DNA of 64,000 bases from Vescimonas cirricatena (GTDB taxonomy: Bacteria; Bacillota; Clostridia; Oscillospirales; Oscillospiraceae), in the NCBI RefSeq assembly GCF_020687045.1, contig NZ_JAJEPW010000012.1:3694-67693 (forward strand), given 5' to 3'. The notes below the pieces were generated by a model that saw only the letters and a list, made by a program, of their open reading frames with translations, had not been told where the DNA came from and did not search any database. Position 1 is the first letter of the stretch. The number at the start of each line of letters is the position of its first letter. A program made the position numbers and the translations under genes. Shown here piece after piece: positions 34,317-43,015 of the stretch.

Positions 34317-34352
34317 GCTCTATAAATAAGTCAATAGCTCTTTTTATAGAGC
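34317..34352. promoter_or_regulatory. Operator candidate upstream of the XRE gene
   Basis: GCTCTATAAA (34317-34326) and TTTATAGAGC (34343-34352) are a perfect 10-bp inverted repeat, and a further GCTC at 34337 makes a compact palindrome with the second arm. A TATAAT at 34375-34380 lies just downstream. Likely autoregulatory site (inference). Confidence 0.45.
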
Positions 34353-34406
34353 GGATAAAAAATGCCGGGCAAGATATAATTTTATCCAGAAAGGGGCGGC
34401 ATTTTT

Positions 34407-34694
34407 ATGAGCAAGGAAGGCGTTAGCTTTAAGAACAGAGACCGTTTTATCCAGCTTGGTATTGCAATTTCAACTCTGCGCAAATTACGTGGTATGTCTC
34501 AGGATCAACTGGCAGAGAAGGCTAATATGAGCCGCTCTCATCTAAGCGCCATTGAAGCGCCTAACATGATCAGAAGCTTTTCCTTGGAGACACTATTCAA
34601 CCTTGCAGACGCATTAATGATCGCACCATCCGATCTTCTCAACACATCACTTTTTTCTGAGCAAATCAACGATCTTACGGATTCTGAGAAGTAA
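34407..34694 (+). CDS. XRE-family regulator, the only plus-strand gene of the window
   Basis: 95 residues with a Cro/C1 HTH at about 15-70 (MSQDQLAEKANMSRSHLSAIE). AAAGGGG lies 10 bases before the ATG. An AAAAATGCCG / CGGCATTTTT inverted repeat (about 34358-34407) could mask the start region in the RNA. Divergent from the recombinase and convergent with the element's first genes, a typical place for an element-control repressor. Target unknown. Confidence 0.85.
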   Translation: MSKEGVSFKNRDRFIQLGIAISTLRKLRGMSQDQLAEKANMSRSHLSAIEAPNMIRSFSLETLFNLADALMIAPSDLLNTSLFSEQINDLTDSEK

Positions 34695-34784
34695 CTCTAC
34701 TACTGTTCTTTCTCTGTGTTAAATCTCCGATAGATTGAGTCCTTCTGGGAGGTCCATCATGAACCTCCCCTGGGTCCAGCAAAT

Positions 34785-34818
34785 AGGCGCAGTCCTCCCT
34801 TGGCGGAGGGCTGCGCCT
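34785..34818. terminator. Bidirectional terminator between convergent genes
   Basis: AGGCGCAG (34785-34792) and CTGCGCCT (34811-34818) pair, with an inner TCCTCC/GGAGG stem. A second hairpin, GGGAGGT/ACCTCCC, lies at 34747-34769. They separate the rightward XRE gene from the leftward transfer genes. Confidence 0.6.
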
Positions 34819-34828
34819 TTCTGCGGCC

Positions 34829-35086
34829 CTACTGCACGGAATACAGATTGGATGTACTGCTGCCGTTATCACGATAGCGCGGGATCTTTTGCAAATATCC
34901 GTGCTGCTCCAGATCCGTCAATGCCCGCTTGACCGTGGAACGGGACAAGCTCATGTCGGACGCAATCGTCTTGATTCCTGGCCAGCATTTGCCCTCGCTG
35001 TCTGCGCGGTCACGCAGATACATATAAACTGCCCTCGCTCTGGAGGGCAGTTCGGTGTCGGCGTAAATTGTTCCAAAGTAACTCAT
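34829..35086 (-). CDS. Small winged-helix (HTH_36-type) DNA-binding protein
   Basis: 85 residues. The whole chain is a winged helix: SRARAVYMYLRDRADSEGKCW, then GIKTIASDMSLSRSTVKRALTDLEQHGYL. This N-terminal pattern is typical of replication-initiator-like proteins of Firmicute elements, which are usually longer, so this may be a truncated initiator or a stand-alone regulator. It overlaps the VirD4 stop by 4 bases. Confidence 0.78.
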   Translation of the reverse strand: MSYFGTIYADTELPSRARAVYMYLRDRADSEGKCWPGIKTIASDMSLSRSTVKRALTDLEQHGYLQKIPRYRDNGSSTSNLYSVQ

Positions 35087-36903
35087 AGATCCTCCTCACC
35101 GTAAGTTTTCATCTGCTTGCCGCCCCTGCGCCGGGGCTTCTCTACGGCAGGCTCATGGGCAATGCCGCCGCGTCCGGAAACGGCATAGGCTCCACGCATA
35201 TCTGCATTCTCCGCCTTGCTTGATTGTGGAAGATTTCGCTCCAGATCCTCACGGTTTGCATAGGCTACCGCGCGATCTGCCCGCTCCGGAACAATATAGG
35301 GCTCCTCGAAGGTGATGCCCCATTCCAGAAAAAGCCGCAGGCGGGTACGCATGGGATGCTGTCCTGTCTTTTGGACAATAAAATTTCCCTTGGGAATAGA
35401 CTTCAGCTCATCTGGCGTCAGCAGCGGACGTTCCATCATCTGCAGACTTTGGCTGGGATCGTTTTTTCCACGGCTCACCGATCCGGATAGGACAGTGCGG
35501 TTTCCGAGCGCCTTGGATAGCACTTCCGCTGTCTGACTGTTTGGTGCGAAGCCACCGAAGATGGTATCCTGGCAGTTGTCCTGAATAATTTCACTCCCTT
35601 CTTTTCCGTAGTTCTTTTCAAGCTGTGCCAAAGACTGAATGATCGGCACCAACGTCAGGTGGCGGGAACGGCCCGCGGAGAACAGCGGAAGGACATCAAA
35701 GGGCGGCATGGTGCCGAACTCATCGCAAAACAGTACCACGCGGCTTTGCAGCTTTCCACCGTTTTCATCCGCCACAGCAAACAGTTCACGGCTCAGATTT
35801 TGAATCATCAAGCCCGCCATGAAGTTTTTGGTGGTGTCCTCCTCCGGAAGAATGAGAAAGATGGCAGACTTTTCAGAGGCAAATTTCTCTGCATCAATGG
35901 CGCTGTCGAAGCAGAGCACCTGCTCCAGCTCCGAGTCCAGAAACGCATTGAGGCGAGAAAGCACCGTGGACATGACAGAGGCCATGGCCTGCTCCGCACT
36001 GTTGAGTGCAGCACCTGCAAACCATCTGGCCTTGTGGTCAGGCGGTAGCTTACTCATCAGGAGCTGGAAGTGACTCTTGCCTTTTACCTTGCTGGGTTCC
36101 AGCAGATCCTGCACCAGCTTGAAGACAGAGACGATGTGCCGGCGTTCCTGTGGATGCTCCTGATCCGGCGGCAGAAACTCCGCCAACATCAGAATGACCG
36201 AAGTGAGCAATCCCTCCGCCGCATCATAGAAAAAGGCGTTCTGTCCGCGATTGCTGTCATCACCATCGGGGTTAACAATGGTTTTGGCAAGAATCTTGGC
36301 GTACTTCTCCGCCTTGGCTCGAGCCGCCAGGTTCTTGGGATCTTTTCTTGCGATATCCATGTAGCGGTTGACCAATGTCAGCAGATTGTTGCCATCTGAG
36401 CGAGTGGGATTTCGCAGGTCAATAACAGATACATTGTAGCCATAGCAGTTTTTTGCAATCGTACCGTAATTTCGGGCCAGGTCACCCTTGCTGTCCAGCG
36501 CCAGCCAACTCATGCCGGAGGCGCAGGCATATTCCAGATTGGGGTACAGGAAAAATGCGGTCTTGCCAATACCGCTGGCGCCGATCATAAGGCAGTGAAT
36601 ATCATCACTGTCTACCAGTGCGGTGAGCTCCTGCGGTTGCCCCTTGCAACCGAGGATCAATCCCTGCTCCGTGGGGAGATTCTGTCCTTTGCGCCACTCT
36701 CTGACCTTGAAGGGCACATGAGCATAGGTCTGCCTGATTTCCTTGTCGTTGGCCCATCGGGCTGTGCCGTGCTGCCCATCGCCCACAGTGCGGGATTTGA
36801 TATTGCCAAGGGTATAGTGATGAGACATCATGGACAGCCCACCGATGACAAGGAACATTGCGGCTCCCGCTGCGATCAGTATCCAGATACTTGCGTTCAA
36901 CAT
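35083..36903 (-). CDS. virD4: Type IV coupling protein VirD4/TraG
   Basis: 606 residues. One N-terminal membrane segment (about 4-26), Walker A GASGIGKTAFFLYP (about 108-121) and Walker B VVLFCDEFGTMPPF (about 390-403). Family role: hexameric membrane ATPase that brings the relaxase-DNA complex to the secretion channel. The C-terminal 60 residues are basic and low-complexity. One base after the TOPRIM gene in the same transcript. Confidence 0.95.
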   Translation of the reverse strand: MLNASIWILIAAGAAMFLVIGGLSMMSHHYTLGNIKSRTVGDGQHGTARWANDKEIRQTYAHVPFKVREWRKGQNLPTEQGLILGCKGQPQELTALVDSDDIHCLMIGASGIGKTAFFLYPNLEYACASGMSWLALDSKGDLARNYGTIAKNCYGYNVSVIDLRNPTRSDGNNLLTLVNRYMDIARKDPKNLAARAKAEKYAKILAKTIVNPDGDDSNRGQNAFFYDAAEGLLTSVILMLAEFLPPDQEHPQERRHIVSVFKLVQDLLEPSKVKGKSHFQLLMSKLPPDHKARWFAGAALNSAEQAMASVMSTVLSRLNAFLDSELEQVLCFDSAIDAEKFASEKSAIFLILPEEDTTKNFMAGLMIQNLSRELFAVADENGGKLQSRVVLFCDEFGTMPPFDVLPLFSAGRSRHLTLVPIIQSLAQLEKNYGKEGSEIIQDNCQDTIFGGFAPNSQTAEVLSKALGNRTVLSGSVSRGKNDPSQSLQMMERPLLTPDELKSIPKGNFIVQKTGQHPMRTRLRLFLEWGITFEEPYIVPERADRAVAYANREDLERNLPQSSKAENADMRGAYAVSGRGGIAHEPAVEKPRRRGGKQMKTYGEEDL

Positions 36904-36904
36904 T

Positions 36905-37822
36905 TCACCTCAATTCATTCATAGCAAAGCCCTGAGCGTTTTCGTCGCTCAGGGTCAGATCGTCATTCCAGTCTTTGTTTTCTGGGATCAGGCGCTCCAC
37001 GGAATAGCGCACTTCCAACTGCTCTCGCATCCGGCGGCTGGCCTGATGGCCAGCTTCATCATTATCGAGACAAAGTAGAACGGTGTCGAGCTGCGGCGTT
37101 TGCTCCAACATCTGCAATACCGGCTGAATAGATGTTCCACAGCAGGCTACATAGCTGTGCCGCTGCCAGTTCTCCGGATAAAGGGTGATGAAGGACAGCA
37201 TATCGATGGGTGCTTCAAACACATACAGACTTCTGTCTGTGCCGACATAATGGAAGCTGTATCGTGGATCACTGCCCTCGACGTTCAAGCGGAAGGCTTT
37301 TCCGTAGCTGTTGGCGCTGCGCTTGTGGGCATGGCGAGGGACACCTTCCACATCTGTGCCAACAAACACGACGTTGTGATATTCGGCATCCTCATACAGA
37401 AGCCCAGCCTTGGCAAAGTGCGCCACCACATCTCTTGCGATGCTGCGATGTTTGATGAGATACGCAAACACTCTGCGCATATCTTTGTTGGCGGGCGGCA
37501 GTGCAAATGGTTTCACAGGTTCCTCTGTGCGTTCCCCGGCAGAGGGATACGCTGTTCCCAGTTCACCGCCCAGCAGCATTGTCACTGCGTCCGGGTAGCT
37601 AAGGCCGTAGAACCGCTGCACAAAGCTGACGGCATGTCCGCCTCGCTCCTCCGCATGGTCATACCATTCGTTGCCTCGGACGGTCACGCTGTGGTCACTG
37701 GCAAGACGTTTTTCTCTGCCGGAGGAAAGCAGCTTTTCACCACGGCAGCGCAGGAACTCCTCCAGATCCACTGCGGCGGCGCGCTGTTTCTGTTCTTCGG
37801 TGAAATGAATATAGCTTGACAT
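36905..37822 (-). CDS. DUF3991/TOPRIM domain protein
   Basis: 305 residues. N-terminal half resembles DUF3991 (RGNEWYDHAEERGGHAVSFV). The C-terminal half is a TOPRIM fold: LYVFEAPIDMLSF supplies the Glu and LLCLDNDEAGHQ the Asp-x-Asp. No zinc finger like that of DnaG is seen at the N-terminus. Such proteins are common in Firmicute ICEs beside the relaxase and are thought to act in priming or processing of transferred DNA; activity is unproven. Confidence 0.85.
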   Translation of the reverse strand: MSSYIHFTEEQKQRAAAVDLEEFLRCRGEKLLSSGREKRLASDHSVTVRGNEWYDHAEERGGHAVSFVQRFYGLSYPDAVTMLLGGELGTAYPSAGERTEEPVKPFALPPANKDMRRVFAYLIKHRSIARDVVAHFAKAGLLYEDAEYHNVVFVGTDVEGVPRHAHKRSANSYGKAFRLNVEGSDPRYSFHYVGTDRSLYVFEAPIDMLSFITLYPENWQRHSYVACCGTSIQPVLQMLEQTPQLDTVLLCLDNDEAGHQASRRMREQLEVRYSVERLIPENKDWNDDLTLSDENAQGFAMNELR

Positions 37823-37836
37823 GGAGTCCTCCTTTT

Positions 37837-39795
37837 TTACATACTCTGCTGATACTGCGTCTGCTCCTCATGGTCGTCCGCCTTGTGACCCATAGCCATA
37901 CGTTTCTCCATAAGCCGTCTGCGGCGTTTGGAGTCGATGCGAATCCCCGCCGGGTTGCCTGGCGGAACGGAATTGCTTTGAAATATCCTGCTCATATGGT
38001 GGAGCAGCTTGGTTGCTGCCAGCATAACAGACGGATCCCGGAACTGGTCAAAGCGGTCGAGGAAAAAACATGCATACTCATTACCCTGTGCCGCAGCTCG
38101 GATCAGCCATTCTCTGGCCTGCTTATGATCTGGAGGGACATCCCGCCCCAAGAGATACAGCTTGCCCAAGGTGTACTGCGCAAATTGATTTCCCTGATCA
38201 GCGGAGGCTGTCAGGTACGCAAGAGCCTTTTCCACATCCTTCGGCACGGCCTCACCGGTGAGATAAAACTTTCCGAGCCGATACCGTGCAAACTGATTGC
38301 CCTGTTCTGCGGCCTTTCCCAGCCATCCCAGCGCTTCTACTGTACGCTTCTGCGTGAGGAGCAACTTCCCGAGGGCGTATTCCGAGAAATCATTACCGGC
38401 TTCTGCCGAGCACCGAAACCATTGCTCTGCTTTTTCGTAGTCACGCAAGGTAGAGAGATCATCCCGATAGAACTTACCAAGCTGATGTGCTGCAACGGTA
38501 TATCCCTCCTCCCAGAGCTGCTCCAGCGCTTTGACCGCTTCTGTGTGTTCCGCATCCAGCGCATAGATGTCCTGCAGAACAGCCTTTGCGGCGCGATAGC
38601 GCTGCGCCTGCTCGTACACACTGTAGGACTGATGCTCCTCCTTCTGACTTTCCGGCTCCGGCTCATCCTGCATCCTTTCATCCTCAAAGGTTGGGAGGCC
38701 GAGACGAATGTTCTCGGCCTCCCGGATGATGTCGTTCTTGATTTTGCGAAACTCCTTGCGTTGGGATAACGGGAGTCGTTCCCACGGGGTACTGTGACCG
38801 TAGCACTCGTTCAGTTCCTCGTGGATCTGATTCCATACCTTATAGCACTCAGAAACTTCCGGCAACTCCGCCAGTGCATCCACGATGGTATCGACGAGCT
38901 GCTTCAGCGGCTTCTTGAGATAGCCGTACTGTTTCTTTCCGGTAGTCGTTTCCAGTGCCTGCACAAGCTGACGCATGTTGTCCGCGATGATCGGGCTGTC
39001 GCAGATCTGGTGCTGCATCCGGCTGATCATTTCCCGCATGGCATTCTGCGCTGCCTCCACCAAGTCTGAGTAGGCCACATCCTTGCGCTCATAGATTTGC
39101 TGCATCTCATCCCGGAAGATGGCATCGGTCAGCTTGGATCGCATGGCCGCGATTCCATCCTTAGTCAGGAAGCCTTCCTTCGGATCATCCGACCAGACCA
39201 TCATGTGAATGTGAGGGTGATGCCCTTCGTCATGGAAGGCGGCATACCAGTGGAAGTTATCGAGCGATATTTTCATTGACTTTGCCAGCGTCGGTGCGTT
39301 CTCCATGAGGAGCGCGCGCCACGCATCGGCGTTGTCGTATTCCAAACGATCAGCATCCTCACGACGCAGAGAGTAGATGATGGTCCACACATTTCCCTCA
39401 TGCGCTTCCAGCTCTGATATTGCCGAGGCGAGATCTACGGCAGTGGCAGAACTGAACAGGCCATGAGTACCTCGCTTCTGCACACGGGGACGGGTAGCAA
39501 TGTACTGCATGTATCCGCTCTCCGAGTCTATTTCGTGAAGGTTAGCATCCAGTGCCATACTGATAAATGCGGAAGCCGTACCAAGCGTCGGCGTTTTGCA
39601 GTAGTCCTCGTACTCAAACAGATCCACCGCATCCGGAAAGTCCGTGAGCAGTTTCTGAATAAGCTCACGCTGACCTTTTGTGACCGCACCGTTTCCGGCC
39701 AACCTCTCCACTCCTTCACGGGTAGCAATGTAGCGCATGTACCCGCCCGCTTTCCCAGATTTGATATAGCCGCTCTTCTGTACGAGCTTCGCCAT
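37837..39795 (-). CDS. MobP-type relaxase with C-terminal Sel1 repeats
   Basis: 652 residues. The relaxase domain is N-terminal: YMRYIATREGVERL, YMQYIATRPRVQKRG, and the metal-binding histidines in EGHHPHIHMMVWS near residue 200. Candidate nicking tyrosines lie in the two YxxYIATR blocks. Residues about 435-600 are four Sel1-like repeats (AEQGNQFARYRLGKFYLTG and variants), which normally mediate protein contacts. Nicks oriT and pilots DNA. The gene just upstream encodes an RHH partner and candidate oriT lies beyond it. Confidence 0.88.
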   Translation of the reverse strand: MAKLVQKSGYIKSGKAGGYMRYIATREGVERLAGNGAVTKGQRELIQKLLTDFPDAVDLFEYEDYCKTPTLGTASAFISMALDANLHEIDSESGYMQYIATRPRVQKRGTHGLFSSATAVDLASAISELEAHEGNVWTIIYSLRREDADRLEYDNADAWRALLMENAPTLAKSMKISLDNFHWYAAFHDEGHHPHIHMMVWSDDPKEGFLTKDGIAAMRSKLTDAIFRDEMQQIYERKDVAYSDLVEAAQNAMREMISRMQHQICDSPIIADNMRQLVQALETTTGKKQYGYLKKPLKQLVDTIVDALAELPEVSECYKVWNQIHEELNECYGHSTPWERLPLSQRKEFRKIKNDIIREAENIRLGLPTFEDERMQDEPEPESQKEEHQSYSVYEQAQRYRAAKAVLQDIYALDAEHTEAVKALEQLWEEGYTVAAHQLGKFYRDDLSTLRDYEKAEQWFRCSAEAGNDFSEYALGKLLLTQKRTVEALGWLGKAAEQGNQFARYRLGKFYLTGEAVPKDVEKALAYLTASADQGNQFAQYTLGKLYLLGRDVPPDHKQAREWLIRAAAQGNEYACFFLDRFDQFRDPSVMLAATKLLHHMSRIFQSNSVPPGNPAGIRIDSKRRRRLMEKRMAMGHKADDHEEQTQYQQSM

Positions 39796-39798
39796 CGC

Positions 39799-40206
39799 TT
39801 ACACCGATTTCTGAAAGTCCATTGCATCCTTGAAGGATATACGGCCATTGGTCCGCTTCATATCACGGATGGCCTTGCCGCGCAGTCGCTCATATGCTCC
39901 TTCATCAATGTCGGTATCATAGGCGATGATCTGCGCCATCAGGTTGATGTCCACGCCCTGCTTGAAAAGCAGAGAACTGATGCGGCCTGCGAAACCGTCC
40001 AGCGTTCCGGTCAGCGTTGCGGAGAGTACTTCAGGCAGAAATGCACTGGCGTTCTTCGTGTTCAAGTAGCCGACATAGAACTTGAGCGCGTTCATCACAA
40101 ACTCGCTTCGGCTGCTGCAGTTATCCTGCTTCAGGTGTGCATCGATCTCTCTGTCCATATCCTCAGTGATCCAGAAAGCCTTTTTGATCTTGTCGTTGTG
40201 TTCCAT
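39799..40206 (-). CDS. Relaxosome accessory protein with RHH-type N-terminus
   Basis: 135 residues from the ATG at 40206 (AAGGAGG 9 bases before); a longer frame upstream has no ribosome site. Residues 5-45 (KAFWITEDMDREIDAHLKQ, then SSRSEFVMNALKFYV) look like a ribbon-helix-helix DNA-binding domain. The remainder is helical. Position immediately before the relaxase gene suggests it binds oriT and recruits the relaxase, as MobC/TraY-type proteins do; this is inference. Confidence 0.72.
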   Translation of the reverse strand: MEHNDKIKKAFWITEDMDREIDAHLKQDNCSSRSEFVMNALKFYVGYLNTKNASAFLPEVLSATLTGTLDGFAGRISSLLFKQGVDINLMAQIIAYDTDIDEGAYERLRGKAIRDMKRTNGRISFKDAMDFQKSV

Positions 40207-40259
40207 TGATAAATTCCTCCTTATTTCTGTGTTGTCCCCGCTGGAACCCCTTGTCACAC

Positions 40260-40390
40260 GGGGATTTTCCGGTTTATAGGGTCCAAGCCGCCCCGCAAGG
40301 CACTATTTTGTCCCCAGCCTAAAAAGCCGAAAACTGCCCGCACTGCGGGCAGAAGTGGTTCGAGCCGGGGTGCTTTGTCCCCGGCTCTTT
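40260..40390. other. Candidate origin of transfer (oriT) region
   Basis: A non-coding stretch (the gene-free interval is 40207-40525) before the RHH and relaxase genes. It holds two perfect hairpins: CTGCCCGC-ACT-GCGGGCAG at 40333-40351 and GAGCCGGGG / CCCCGGCTC at 40361-40386. A GC-rich GCCGCCCCGCAAGGCAC box lies at about 40288-40305. The position beside mobilisation genes and the hairpins fit oriT; a terminator for the upstream gene is an alternative for the second hairpin. Confidence 0.45.
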
Positions 40391-40525
40391 CTCCTGCTTT
40401 TCTTTCGTCAGATGCCGATATCCCCACAAAGCGGTTCAAAGCCCACCCAAATCCCCACGGTGGGATACTCGCTCGGGCTACCTGTAAAAAGCGCACACAG
40501 CGGCCCACAGGGGCGGACACGGCGG

Positions 40526-41533
40526 TTACATCTGCATCTCAGGAGCCTGCGTTTCACTGTCCCGAAGCTGTCGGGCGTACTCGTGCAGGCTCATGCCGGT
40601 CTGCTGCTGGCAGAACGCCTCCATCTTGCAGAGCAGGACTTCCTGTTCGGCTGCGTTGAGAGGGTAACTCCAGTCTTCTTCCGAACCGTCTCCCTTGCAG
40701 AGGTTCAGATCCAGTGTGTTGCACAGACGATCCTGCTCCACGTCATAGTTAGCGTAGATGTTGAGCCAGTCATCGTTCTGATCGGTGCAGACAAATGTAC
40801 CGAAGGCAGCATCCACATCGAAGTCCGCCTGCAGATAAAAGTTGAGCTTTCCGTCCGATTCGATAATCTCCTCACCGAAAGAAAAATTCTGCGCAGAGAG
40901 ATGCCCTGCCGAGGTGATCTCTTTGCCATTCAGATGATTCAGCAGTTTGCGCCACTGCTCATCTGCCGAAGCAAAGTACGACCTCGTTGCATGGTATGCC
41001 GCCACGGACACATCCCGCATCGCCCAAGTCTGCCAGCCATCCATAATGTGAACAGCGGAGAACTCACGCTTGTCGAAGTTCACATCGAACACACCGCGTA
41101 CCTTTCCGGTGTTCTCCATGCGTACAGCGGTCAGCGCATTGTATTCCTCCGCGGCGATGGGACGACCGCCTGCAAACATTTTGATAAACAAATCCGGCAC
41201 AGCAGCTTTCTCGCTGGTGATGTAACTGCGCAGCTTTTTCCCGACCGTCAACAGCTCCTCACCGGGCGAGGTTTTGAAGTACCATTCTTGACCACGCTCC
41301 GTCACATGGTAGGCCGCATAAGTGCGGGCTGCTTCCTCCTCTGCGCGCTGTGCGGCAGCTTCCGATTGGATTGCACGGCTGATGCGCTCATACTCCCGTT
41401 CCGGAAGCTGATTGCAAAGCTCATCCAGCACATTCTCCAGATGCTCCTGCAAAGTTTCATCATTGAGATGTTTCTCAATGGCCCTTTTCCATCGCTGGTC
41501 GATCCACAGAACGATTTCTTCTTGCTGTGACAT
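40526..41533 (-). CDS. Element-borne protein of unknown function
   Basis: 335 residues, soluble, acidic, no signal peptide or membrane segment. The N-terminal 70 residues are helical and charged (LENVLDELCNQLPEREYERI). The rest is alpha/beta with a run of aromatic and acidic residues (VCTDQNDDWLNIYANYDVE). I do not recognise a catalytic motif. It lies between the oriT candidate and a small protein gene, one base from the latter. Confidence 0.75.
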   Translation of the reverse strand: MSQQEEIVLWIDQRWKRAIEKHLNDETLQEHLENVLDELCNQLPEREYERISRAIQSEAAAQRAEEEAARTYAAYHVTERGQEWYFKTSPGEELLTVGKKLRSYITSEKAAVPDLFIKMFAGGRPIAAEEYNALTAVRMENTGKVRGVFDVNFDKREFSAVHIMDGWQTWAMRDVSVAAYHATRSYFASADEQWRKLLNHLNGKEITSAGHLSAQNFSFGEEIIESDGKLNFYLQADFDVDAAFGTFVCTDQNDDWLNIYANYDVEQDRLCNTLDLNLCKGDGSEEDWSYPLNAAEQEVLLCKMEAFCQQQTGMSLHEYARQLRDSETQAPEMQM

Positions 41534-41534
41534 A

Positions 41535-41807
41535 TCAGTTGCCCTCCTTCACCACGGCTGCCATGGCCTTCGGCTCACTATTCGGCGTTTTGGGTGCGGC
41601 AGATTTGGCAGTGCGCTTGGGCTTGGGAGCAGGGACAGCCTTGCTGTCCAGATACTCCCGCACAGCTTCCGGCACCGTCTGCTCATAGAGCTGCTTGAGC
41701 GCATCGTCCATGCGGGCCTGCACGGAGGAGTGTTCCTTGCGGAGCGAGAACTCCAGCGCGTCCAGCTTGTCATCGTCAAAGGTGAGAGTGATATTTACTT
41801 TTTTCAT
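41535..41807 (-). CDS. Small element-borne protein (DUF6103-like)
   Basis: 90 residues. The first 55 residues are a compact beta-helix-helix (MKKVNITLTFDDDKLDALEF) that could be an RHH-like or coiled-coil dimer; the tail is Lys/Ala/Pro-rich and probably disordered. The family name is given from memory of similar ICE proteins. Downstream of the C40 peptidase in the transcript; function unknown. Confidence 0.7.
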   Translation of the reverse strand: MKKVNITLTFDDDKLDALEFSLRKEHSSVQARMDDALKQLYEQTVPEAVREYLDSKAVPAPKPKRTAKSAAPKTPNSEPKAMAAVVKEGN

Positions 41808-41818
41808 GTTGTACCTCC

Positions 41819-43015
41819 TCAGTCATAATTGATATACGGAATTTTCAGCCAGTGCGTCCAACCACGGTTCGCCAGTTCCGTTTTCACCACACCGTACTTG
41901 GTACCCATAGCCTCGATGACCTGACCGCCGCCAATGTAAACGCCGATGTGCCCGTCATGCCAAACGGCAAGGCCGGGAATATCCGGCATGGTATCGATGG
42001 TGCCGGACTCTGTGGCGCTGTAGTACATCTGATTGGCACCAATATCCGGCATTCCATGGCTGCCATAGTCAATGGTCATCGTTTCCGGGGACAGCCAACC
42101 GTACCCCTTGATGAGTCCCACGCAGTCGGTGGTCCTGCCGCCCAGCCAGTTGGCACGGATAAAATCTTCGTAGCTGCCGACACCGTCAGGGTACTGTTCC
42201 AGCTTGTAGGCAAAGAGCGATTCGGTCAGCACATCGCCGTAGGTTCCCCAGACATAGCCCCAGCCGGATTCCCATGCGTGGATAGCGTAGGTCACAAGGT
42301 CAGCGGCGTTTTTACTGTTGGGATCGGTAAAAGCTGAGACGTCCAAGTCGATACTGCTTCCATCTCCGCGAAGGAACTCACCGTTGTAATTCCCGCCGCC
42401 CGCAGCGCCGGCGATCATGGAATAGATGTGGTTGATATTGCTCTTGTCGTCCTCTGTGATCGTCCTGCCAAGCTCTGCTTCCAGATTGGCATACGCTTGA
42501 TACAGTGAGACCGGAACAGCGACGGTGTATTCTTCTACCGTGCTGGTAACCGTGCCATCGCCGTTCTCGACATCGACCGTGCGGGTACGGGTTTCCCAAG
42601 TGTAGAAGCATTCTACGAAGCGGCTTGCCGCCCGTGCGGACGGCGCATCCTCGCCAAAGCAGAGGGCATAAAAAACGGCCTTGATCCGAATCGGGTCAAG
42701 GCCGTTTCCGCTTTCCGTTTGCCCATTGACGGAAGCCATTGCCGAATCCAGAAGAGAAAAAGCGGTACGCATCTCCTCAATATGATACCGGAATTCTGCG
42801 GGTACTTCTGTTGAGTAACTCACGCCATAGAAGGCTGCAGCTACCGCCTGGTTGTTGTGATCCGCACCTCCGGAGCCAATAGAACACAGAAGTGCGATGA
42901 GTACAATGACTGGCGAGAGAATTGCGACCAGCGTCCATCCCACGCCTTTGCGCAGCTTTTCGTTAGAGAGCACCGTCGCCGCGGCTTTTGCGATCATGCC
43001 TGCAGATACTGCCAT
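41819..43015 (-). CDS. NlpC/P60-type C40 peptidase of the transfer apparatus
   Basis: 398 residues. One membrane segment at about 24-46 anchors it; the rest is outside. The C-terminal domain has TTDCVGLIKGYGW (catalytic Cys near 298) and VWHDGHIGVYIGGG (catalytic His near 355). It probably opens peptidoglycan for the conjugation channel, like VirB1/Tn916 Orf14-type proteins. The middle region (about 60-250) is unassigned. The gene carries a terminator-like hairpin at 42673-42707. One base overlap with VirB4. Confidence 0.88.
   Translation of the reverse strand: MAVSAGMIAKAAATVLSNEKLRKGVGWTLVAILSPVIVLIALLCSIGSGGADHNNQAVAAAFYGVSYSTEVPAEFRYHIEEMRTAFSLLDSAMASVNGQTESGNGLDPIRIKAVFYALCFGEDAPSARAASRFVECFYTWETRTRTVDVENGDGTVTSTVEEYTVAVPVSLYQAYANLEAELGRTITEDDKSNINHIYSMIAGAAGGGNYNGEFLRGDGSSIDLDVSAFTDPNSKNAADLVTYAIHAWESGWGYVWGTYGDVLTESLFAYKLEQYPDGVGSYEDFIRANWLGGRTTDCVGLIKGYGWLSPETMTIDYGSHGMPDIGANQMYYSATESGTIDTMPDIPGLAVWHDGHIGVYIGGGQVIEAMGTKYGVVKTELANRGWTHWLKIPYINYD
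42673..42707 (-). other. Terminator-like hairpin inside the C40 peptidase gene
   Basis: AAACGGCCTTGA and TCAAGGCCGTTT form a perfect 12-bp stem with an 11-base loop; on the coding strand it is followed by TTTA, giving a TTTTTT run from the last arm bases on. It covers codons near 103-115. Confidence 0.55.

Noticed and set aside
40254..40520. An 88-codon minus-strand frame upstream of the RHH gene
   Set aside because: It lies wholly in the hairpin-rich candidate oriT stretch and has no ribosome site.
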